DNA of 64,000 bases from Pycnopodia helianthoides (taxonomy: Eukaryota > Echinodermata > Asteroidea > Forcipulatida > Asteriidae), in NCBI GenBank assembly GCA_032158295.1, contig CM063250.1:2797501-2861500 (forward strand), in the 5' to 3' direction. The translations under genes and the position numbers were made by a program. Under the pieces are notes generated by a model. That model was not told the origin of the DNA and did no database searches. It saw only the letters and a list, made by a program, of their open reading frames with translations. Below, in pieces: positions 56,509-64,000 of this stretch (position 1 is its first letter; each line of letters begins with the position of its first letter).

Positions 56509-58710
56509 CTAATAGGAGAAATAAAACAAAAAGATTACCACATTTTCAATCCATTTCAAAATCAATGCAATTCAAGTTATTTATTCATCATGTGAAAACA
56601 CGTACAAATTGTTATCCATTGCTCAGTACACAAAAATTACTTAAAAACCTTCACATTACACAAAAATAAAAGAGAGAGTCACAAGAACAAGACGAGCCTA
56701 GGCTATAGGTTAAAACAAAGTAATCTGATAAAACTACTGTTAAAACTATGGATGGCACTGGGTGTAGGAAGAAGTTTTTAAACCGGTTTGTTTTAAGGCC
56801 TAGTTGTCGAATCCTACCTGATCTATTGGTTACAATCAATGCATGTAGGGGATGTGTGCTGTCAGACATAATACAAATAAAACAAATTCATAAGGCTAAT
56901 ATCTACCAACTTCTGAAGGCATTCCATGTCAGCACCTATGATTCTGATGGCGTGTTTAACAACACCTTGAAGTTTGTTCCGGTTATCAAATTTTATTTAT
57001 TAATTCTGGTTGTGAAGCCAAGGACGCTCAGAAAATTGAACTTTATCATTATACTAGCCAAGAACCCCGTGGAGAGAAGACAAAGGAAGGAAGTTTCAGT
57101 TTTAGATGTGGGAGGAAAACCCCAGAGAATTATTCCAGGGAAAATCAACACAATCAGGTAGGGACTGAAAACCCAATCCACATAGTGTCCCCGGTGGGAT
57201 TCGAACCGGTGTCCCAGAGGTGGAAGACGAGGGAAGATACCACTACGCCAACCCGACCGCCCAAAATGTACAGTACTGGGGATTAAACAAGGTGATTGAA
57301 CAAAAATTAAATAATAATGAATGATTCAACACACAAATAGAAAGAATTTCTTCTGAAGTAAAAAAACAGTGACATCATTGTCTAAACCTTGGTTATTGTA
57401 AGCACCAGAGTGCACAGTGTGGAGAGATGGGCTAGTGGCAGTGCAGCTGCTCTTGAATGTTGGATGATCTTTCATCAGAGGTAGAGCGACTACTCCAGTA
57501 GCATTCCGGCATCCTGCTACCATCTCCTCCATGTCTTGCTGTCGTTTCAAGGCAACCTGACTCGCCATCACCCGCTGACGGTCTGTGATCAACTGACAGT
57601 AGCTGCATTTGCAGAGCTTAAACTTACAATACTTTTTGTGTCCCTGAAAAACCAAAATCGTAAAATTACATTTCTTCATAAAATGTACAAACATAAAGGA
57701 CAACAACAAAGTGCCTGTAAGTAGTACACACAGAAGGAATCACATGGGATGGGGGTCTCTCTTATTTAATCTTAGTCTTCCATAGATTTTTAAGACTTTC
57801 CAAATGGAAGGGGCTTTTGCAAAAATTAGAATGGCCCTGCCCCTTAAACTTTCAAGGAAGAAGTTCTAGGCAACATTATTCAGTCAGACCAAGGAGGCAG
57901 AAGACTCAGGGTCTTACTTGTGTCATCAGGTTATAATTATTTTTCAATATTGATGAAGCAAACTCCTAGTTTTGACTATCTATGGTCTACAACTTTTCTA
58001 AACTGTTTTACTTTTATGTCATGGCATGATGATTGTCTGTCTAGCTGTTGAAATTAAACTGTTCTTTATTATTGTTTAGGGCCAACCCACTGGACTCCAA
58101 CCTCCAACTTTTAGAGGGTGGATTGGCTCTATAAAATATAAACTAGAGAGAGGGGGCATGAGTTGGGTGGATGATTGTGACAAACAATAACCAGACTTAA
58201 CCCCAAATCTTCGCAACTGATTTGTATGGTATTACAAATTTCACAACAACGTTTTAGGGCAGTGTTTCTCATCAGAAAGAAAGTCATAATATAATGTGCT
58301 GGAGTCACAAGTTTTTGAAGTTCCAGCTCGTTATCTGGAAGAAGGATGGTTCACATGAGGTTTACCTTGAGGGGGACAAGATAGCCGTGATTACGGCATC
58401 TTGAACACCGGGGTGCCCGCTTCTTCCTCCTCTCCCGTCCAGAGCTAGAAGCATCAGCATCAGCTGACGCATCTGCCTGGGCTGTCACCGCAGGTACGGC
58501 CAAAACACTCGATGCTGCCGCTGCGTTCAGCTTCCTGGCCCTCGAAGATGATGACTGGGTGGGTCCCACATTTCTCATGTTTCTGTCGCCATCTCCGTTC
58601 ATTTTTGCTACCAAGTATTCGTGTAGCACCTCATTTCTAAATTCTCTCAAATTGTGTTTAATCATCGGATGTATAACACTTATTTTTTTGCGCCGTGCGG
58701 TCTGTGTCAT
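55883..58710 (-). CDS. Dmrt1: DM-domain transcription factor, Dmrt1-like (3 exons, possibly a fourth)
   Basis: Exons on the - strand are 58710-58366, 57643-57388 and 56508 onward. The DM domain (about residues 99-155) binds DNA in the minor groove; the family controls sex determination and gonad or neural differentiation. All eight zinc ligands are present at the doublesex spacing: C102, C105, H117, C121 and H108, C126, C128, C131. The recognition helix region reads [16 protein letters not shown]. The CSRCRNHGY...PLKGHK pattern is closest to DMRT1, and no DMA motif is visible downstream, which argues against DMRT3/4/5. Exon 1 starts at ATG 58710 with an in-frame TAA 15 nt upstream, and carries an Ala/Ser-rich stretch before the DM domain. 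Exon 3 is Ser/Gln/Asn-rich, as in activation regions, with an acidic patch (DDSLDED). Unspliced exon 3 gives 408 aa; with a fourth exon about 414 aa. The subfamily is less certain than the family. Confidence 0.9.
57055..57262 (-). mobile_element. tRNA-derived SINE, second family (reverse), in Dmrt1-like intron 2
   Basis: The - strand head has A box TGGCGTAGTGG and B box GGTTCGAATCC (57199-57209). The body reads GGGTTTTCAGTCCCTACCTG and GGTTTTCCTCCCACATC, a body I recognise from echinoderm tRNA SINEs. Same orientation as the host gene. Confidence 0.8.
57388..57643 (-). CDS. Dmrt1: Dmrt1-like exon 2 (rest of DM domain)
   Basis: Follows acceptor GTTTTTCAG and begins [17 protein letters not shown]. 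It completes both zinc sites and the helical tail, then runs into a Ser/Thr-rich linker ending ...GAYNNQ before donor GTTTAG (phase 1). Confidence 0.92.
58366..58710 (-). CDS. Dmrt1: Dmrt1-like exon 1 (residues 1-115)
   Basis: Begins MTQTARRKK and ends ...[15 protein letters not shown] before donor GTAAAC. It holds the first half of the DM domain. An Ala/Asp/Ser tract (residues about 72-92) precedes the basic cluster ERRKKR. Internal ATGs exist but the upstream in-frame stop favours the first. Confidence 0.88.
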
Positions 58711-59016
58711 CGCCAGGCAAAAAGCTTACAAAATGATACATTGCTGGGCGGCCGCTGGGTCACTTGCACTTTTCCCCACCTCGCGCTGTTTAGGCCAAGT
58801 CGACTTTCTTCAGAGGAATTGGTATATGTAGGGCAGATTAACAAACCAATTCTTTAATGTATGTCAGTGTGGTTGGTCTCATATCTCTCTTTTTTAAACG
58901 GTACTAAATTTGAACAAGACATCTAATTGAACTCTCCATGTTGTTTATCTCTTTTTCCTCACCAAATCTCCATAAAAGTTAGACAGTACACACCCACTTT
59001 ACAATGGAGCAATCCA

Positions 59017-59331
59017 TTAAAGGCACAGTACACAGTTCGGTAATGACTCTGAAAACTAATGGCAATAAAAACTTACTTGGTATTGGTAAGAAGTACAGCA
59101 GCTTTGGGTAGTATAATTAATTTTGAGAAACTTTTAACTTCGAAGTACTACGGTTATGGACTGTGTATTCCTATGGGGAATATTCTTAATGCGTGGAAAT
59201 ATTCGCTCCGGTTTTTCGGTGATATCTCAAAAACGCGACCACCTTTTGAAGTGAAATTTTCACAGGTTAGTTTTATTGTGTGTACCTACATTTATGTAGG
59301 CCCAATTACCAAACGTATACAGCACCTTTAA
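59017..59331 (+). mobile_element. family C MITE, copy 3, upstream of the Dmrt1-like gene
   Basis: TTAAAGGCACAGTACACAGT and TACAGCACCTTTAA ends; lacks the central hairpin, like copy 2. Its edge is 307 bp upstream of the Dmrt1-like ATG. Confidence 0.88.
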
Positions 59332-62256
59332 CTCATTCTTTATAAAAAAAAAAAAGTACAGGCGGTTGTACTTTTCGGACGTGCGGGGACGTTTGGGGTC
59401 AATGAACCCATGGGTTTTTTTGAAATCAGAATAAAAGAACACTTCCGATTTGAAAGTATTTCAAACATCTACTCTACTTTTTATATGCAGAACATGGAAG
59501 AATGAACAAACTAATCACTGGTGTTTACAGTTTAGTTTTTTGCTCAGGCGTTGTACTGAAGATCAATCCATGATCAGGAGCCGAAAACGGCAAACGGCCA
59601 ACGGCCAGGGGTTGGGGGGGGGGGGGTTAGAAGTCAAAGGGGCAAGTTCGGCCCACCAAACCCAAAATGGAGGGGAGGCAATTGTCCTCCAATGTGTGCA
59701 ATTCCCGTTGGAAATCTAAAATCAAACCAAAAAACATTACCACAACATTTTAATTTTTTTTTTACAAAATATGTGTTTTTTATTCTTAATATTCACCATT
59801 AGCAAGAAAAACAGAATTCCTTACATTTTTGTTTTGGTGTGTGTGCTTGTTATAACATATTGACGATTTGGATGCATGTATGCTGCATATATTTACAATT
59901 AATTGAGTGTACTGAGCTTGGCATGTTACTCAAGTCTGATTATTTAAAAAAATTATTTCATAAGATATTTTATTTACAAAAAAAAGAAAAAAAAAGAACA
60001 CACATTAGCAACATGTCTTCTGGAACACTGTAACTACCTACAAAACATAACAGTCATTAGAAAGAAAAAATGAAAAAGGATTTACGTGACCATTGAACAA
60101 ATGTGACCGTTCAAAAACTTGATAAATGAAATAAACAAAAACAACCAAACATTAGAAATCAATGACACAAAATGTTGGAACCCCCCCCCCCCGAAAAAAA
60201 CAACATGCACCTTGAAACACTTCTTAAGAACATGTGAACTCCTTTTTTATAATACTATGATATTTACATAAGGCAGTTCTACATAAATCCCCAAATTAAA
60301 CAAGGTATTTTGTTTTTTCTAAGACAAACCATTTTGACCGAGGCCTATGAATATTTAACACTTAATTTGACTACGTACTTCTGAGATATATATCTCAGAA
60401 GTTGCTAGAAATTTAAATGATGGAAGCCCGCAAATACATAACATGACAAAATAAAATTAAAATTTTTTAGGTAAATTACTGATGTGCATTAAATTTATCA
60501 GACTGCTTCAAATTGAAGCATTTTTCAAGGATTTGTTAAAAAGGACCCCCAAAAAAGGAAAAGAAAAAAGATCAATCGAAGCTTTCCTGCTGAAATCAAA
60601 CGACTTATGAAATCCATGTATAAAGTTGTTATGGTGAAGCCACCTTCCAAAGAAACACAAATGTCAATAAGCTTAATACTGCATCTCACTGTCCATTCAC
60701 TGATAACATAAATTCAACACTGGTACCCGTCTCCAACTGCTAAATTGTCAGCGGCTAAAGTGAGGACCAGTAACACATTCATTGTTCATTATTCCATAGA
60801 TATTGAATAAACTATTCTAGCAAATAAAATACTGTTTATCTTTTCAAAGTTGCCTGTTGTCGGAGTTGGAAGCTACTCTTCCCAAATGAAAATATATTTA
60901 CAATTGTCCTTATCAAGACGAGAAACATATTAAATATCTATTTATTCGATACACCTCTAACCCTGAAATGTGGCATTCCATTTTTAGGGTAAATACCGCA
61001 TAGAACAGGAAACCCGTTAAAATGCGATTTAAAGCAGATGTCACGAACAAGGCACTCATTATTTTGGACTTACTTTAAAATTGAATAATCTTTTGTTTTT
61101 TCGTATTCTTAAATAATAACTTACAAGTACTGTTTATTTTACAAATGAGGACAGCTGATGGAATCCATTTTTCATCTCTACTGGAAATGTTGGGTCGTAG
61201 TTTAGAATAAAAAGCGACACTCAAAATAAGGAAAGGCACGTAACATGAATCAAAAGGGCAGCATAGTCATTTTTGTTTTCCATAAATACATTTTGGGCAA
61301 AAGTAATTCTTCCTACTTTCTCATGAAACCCTTTTCTGAGTTGTCATCCATGTTTCACTTCTTCGCATCAGTGCAAAAATGTCATATCTCGAATGAAAAT
61401 GCACTGTACAAAAGCGTTGTATCCTATTTTAAGCCAGATAAGACATTTTGACAATTTCAAAATTGCGCGTAGCGTCAAGTGCTATTTTAAGAGATATGAC
61501 ATTTTTTTGTACTGACGCAACATTTTTTTTTTTTTACAAAAACTCAAAACCAAAAACCATGGTTTTGCAACAAAATTAAGATGGCGGCTCCTCTTGGAAT
61601 AATAGAACATGTCTCCTGTCCGACATAAACAACCGGTCCATTTTGAAAGGTTTCAATAAATATCACTATAAAAATTTACAATATGTAGGATAAATAATAA
61701 ACAAGAGAATTAACAGGCATGCAACTGCAGCAAAGTCAACAAAAAAAAGAGAAAAGTGGCAGGCACAGACTTTGTACCGTGATTTTTCAATTTTCAATGG
61801 CACAGATGAGAAACCCCAAAACATGGAATTCCGCTGATTAGCTGAAAAGTTGCATGCCTGACTTCAGCGAGGGACTAATTTTTAAAATAAACATTAGGGT
61901 TTGAGAGGGTCCACACACACACGATCATTTCCAAGTACTAAAAAATAACCCGATCAACACTGATGTTTTTGTTTGGCAGATATTTGGCAATGGGGCTGAT
62001 TTCAAAAATGTCATATCTCAATTTTTTTAAAGGCTGGGTCCTAATTCAAGCAAACACAAACGTGAAGCAAGGCCAGTCGTCAGAAATATATATTCACAGT
62101 TTGTTGTAAGCGAATAGGAGATCTATGTGAAACTTCTGTTTGTGTTTGCGTTGAGTACAGACCACAGCCTTAAACAATTTATGGGAGGCAATCAATTTTA
62201 TTTGAGGGTAAAAAGTAAGGGTCCTAGACTGCTGAAGGGTGGTGGTGGTGGTTTGT
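59332..62256. other. AT-rich stretch, probably including the CREB3L-type 3' UTR
   Basis: AATAAA on the - strand occurs as near as 62202-62197 and again further on, so the 3' UTR length is open. No exon or repeat is recognised. T-, A- and C-runs occur at about 59760, 59980, 60181 and 61528. Confidence 0.4.
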
Positions 62257-62582
62257 TTACTTATTTTTGGAGTTATTCAACCTTGTATGGGAATCCATTG
62301 CGACCAGTTGAGCCTCAATGTCAGGATGCATCACAGCTTGTAGGTCACCAACTAGCGGTGCTTCACCCAAATTGAACTGTGACCCCTGGTTGTTCATGAA
62401 CACTGCTCCAGCCGATGCAGCCATGCGGGTGATTGGATTCTGACGGACAGCTTGGTCAAGTGGGGCGATGTTATCAGCCTGGGTCGGGAAATTATTCTCA
62501 AGGGGGTTCATCCGGTTCATGAAGGGGTAGTCTTTGGAGTTGAGTTCATCGTCGTAGGAGAAAAGCATTCTTGAAGAGCGCA
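62257..62582 (-). CDS. CREB3L-type last exon (lumenal tail)
   Basis: Acceptor TTTTTCTTCAG; the split Val codon joins in phase 1. The exon encodes RSSRMLFSYDDELNSKDYPF, the putative site-1 protease region, and ends ...RLNNSKNK with TAA at 62259-62257. Confidence 0.75.
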
Positions 62583-63695
62583 CTGAAGAAAAAGAAAAAA
62601 TTAAGACGAACCGTATTAGAGCGTGGTCAAACTTTTGGTGAATTGAAGATTTTTATACAAGCTTGATCAATGGTGAGTCGTGGCCGAGTGGTCAAGCGCA
62701 TCGCACTCAAGCTCTGGTGTTTCTGAACAGCAGATTGCAAGTTCGAGTCCTGCTCTTGACACTTGTGTCCTTAAACAAGACACTCAACAGTGAATGCTTT
62801 GTCTCTCAAATAGGACATAAAGTCGTAGGTCCGATGTGTTGTGTAATGCACTAAAATAACCCAGTACACCTGTCATAGAGGGGGTTCGCCCCAGTGTTTC
62901 TGGCATGGTTGACTGTATGAAGTGTGTTGGCGCTTCAACCAATTGTCAAGTATAGTCTGGAGGAGGTTGTTGCACGGTACAGAAAGATGATGAGAGGATT
63001 TATCCTAACAAAATGAAATTGAGGTTGAGCATTTTAATTTTTAAAATCTTTTAGTCCGTTTATCTCTGTACCTTTTGGTTTTGTGTTTGTTTTTGTTTTT
63101 GTTTTTTATACCCATTTCCTTGTGTAGTTTTAGGAATTTTTAAGATTGTAATATTTTATTCTCTGTATGCATCCGCAATTCGGCTTTCAGGCCGCTATGT
63201 TTGCAATTTTAATAAACCAATAATAAAAATAATAATAATAACACTTTAGTTTATATAAATTTTGAAACTATTGTTTTGGAAACAACAATCAACTCAAGTC
63301 CTTTGTACACATTGTCTCAGAGGCTTCCGCTGTCTATTCCAACTAATAGTTTTATTAAGAAACGCATTTCTCAAAACTAACGCATCTGTTGTAAGTTTCA
63401 AATAGTTACCCTAACAACCTGTCCCTCAAGAACACTTACCACTTGGGCTCGAGTATGGATCGTAGGCCGAATTAGACTGTTCCGGTCCATAGGGGGCGCC
63501 AGACTGACCAGCTGTCTCGGCCTCCTTGTTCAAATTCTCGTGGTAATGCATGTGGTACTTGCTGTAGTAGTAACTGCTTGGCAGTGGGCCGTACATGGGG
63601 CTGTGTTGGGAGGGTGTCTTGGGAAGATTGGAGTTGCCAAAGAGGGATTGTGGGGACCACCCACCGAGGAAGACTGCGAAACAAAGGACAAGTAC
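62257..63695 (-). CDS. CREB3L1/CREB3L2 (OASIS)-type ER-membrane bZIP factor, last two exons (partial)
   Basis: Exons 63695-63440 and 62582-62257 give the C-terminal 193 residues of a gene entering from beyond the window's right edge. Proteins of this class sit in the ER membrane. On stress or secretory demand they are cut by site-1 and site-2 proteases, releasing a bZIP factor to the nucleus. The evidence is the hydrophobic start VLVLCFAVFLGGW, closely matching the end of the CREB3L1/2 membrane segment. It is followed by a Tyr/Ser/Pro-rich lumenal stretch, then VRSSRMLFSYDDE, matching the family's lumenal R-x-L motif region (compare RSLLFYDD and VRSRNLLIYEE). A sequon NNS lies near the C-terminus, as the vertebrate proteins also have one there. 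R-M-L fits the site-1 protease preference. The bZIP itself is not in the window, so the call rests on the membrane and lumenal parts only. Confidence 0.72.
62675..63240 (+). mobile_element. tRNA-derived SINE in the last CREB3L-type intron
   Basis: A box TGGCCGAGTGG (62681-62691) and B box GTTCGAGTCC (62741-62750) in a tRNA-Leu/Ser-like head. Then CTTAAACAAGACACT, GTGTTGTGTAATGCACTAAA and GGGGGTTCGCCCCAGTGTTT. It ends in ATAAACCAATAATA and an (AAT)n tail. It is antisense to the host gene and lies between its last two exons. Confidence 0.85.
63440..63695 (-). CDS. CREB3L-type penultimate exon (membrane segment end and Tyr-rich lumenal region)
   Basis: Acceptor AATTCTGCAG starts the exon in phase 0 with VLVLCFAVFL. 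A second possible acceptor (TTTCGCAG at 63674) would delete the hydrophobic residues. The exon then encodes SPMYGPLPSSYYYSKYHMHY and ends ...YDPYSSPS plus G, before the perfect donor GTAAGT. Confidence 0.72.
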
Positions 63696-63890
63696 CTGCA
63701 GAATTCAACCAAAAAAAAGACAAGAAAAACTCTTATAGACTTCGTCAAGTTCATGTTATCCTGATAGGAAACCCCGCCAGTACAATAAAGAAAGAGATAA
63801 ATAAATAAACACAGACAAACAAAAATAGAGTGACTGCCACCGATGTTTATCCCTTGATATGTCGCCAGCAGGAATATGGTTGTACTAAAA

Positions 63891-64000
63891 AAAAAAAGGC
63901 TCTTCTGAAGACGAGCAGAGTATACTGTTTGAAACGTCGAGACCACTGGTTCTCCTCGGAACCAAAAGAGTTTTAAACATGGTTGTAACTGCAAGCTTAC
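63891..64000 (+). mobile_element. family H element, cut by the window end
   Basis: GGCTCTTCTGAAGACGAGCA, GAAACGTCGAGACCACTGG and AACATGGTTGTAACTGCAAG align with the 44.4-kb copy. It may lead into a tandem array like that at 1-308. Confidence 0.75.

Noticed and set aside
57184..57262. tRNA gene on the - strand
   Set aside because: A and B boxes are present, but the head continues directly into a SINE body, so it is a tRNA-derived retroposon.
62675..62757. tRNA-Leu/Ser gene
   Set aside because: Same reason: the tRNA-like head is followed by a known-style SINE body and an (AAT)n tail.
63530..63994. 154-codon - strand ORF overlapping the CREB3L-type exon
   Set aside because: Wrong frame. It reads through the acceptor and the family H repeat; the exon's own frame matches the protein family.

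Overview
The window is 64 kb of AT-rich, intron-rich animal genomic DNA. It is mostly transposon-derived sequence with parts of three conserved developmental or signalling genes. The exon structure, the tRNA-derived SINEs, and swarms of roughly 330-400 bp elements with TTAA ends point to an invertebrate deuterostome. I infer an echinoderm, most likely a sea star, from the repeat families; this is not proven by any marker gene.

Region by region: 1-33 kb holds no gene I can support. It contains a 67/68-bp tandem array (1-308), a palindromic satellite (3.3-3.8 kb), many MITEs (several nested), a 910-bp inverted-repeat element (17.3-18.2 kb), a SINE and LINE remnant (24.5-25.4 kb) and a near-perfect inverted-repeat element (26.5-26.9 kb). 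33.3-50.7 kb on the + strand is an eight-exon homologue of PRR5/PROTOR, a subunit of mTOR complex 2, predicted at 357 aa, with a GC-AG last intron. 55-58.7 kb on the - strand is a DM-domain transcription factor gene resembling Dmrt1, whose DM domain is split by an intron. 62.3-63.7 kb on the - strand holds the last two exons of an ER-anchored bZIP factor of the CREB3L1/CREB3L2 (OASIS) type. They encode the end of the membrane segment and the lumenal tail; the 5' part lies beyond the window.

The genes do not form an operon. They are independent eukaryotic genes: PRR5 faces the Dmrt gene tail-to-tail, and the CREB3L-type gene lies upstream of Dmrt on the same strand. The main non-genic theme is a set of MITE families (A-E and K below) that share TTAA ends and, in most cases, a central hairpin, plus a 'TTTCACAGGTTTGTT'-like block in A-D. 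They sit inside PRR5 introns, close to splice sites, and about 300 bp upstream of the Dmrt start codon. A second theme is family H, present at both window edges and at 44.4 kb. It carries a covarying stem-loop between a CTGAAGA-like box and GAAAC that deserves a test as a structured RNA.
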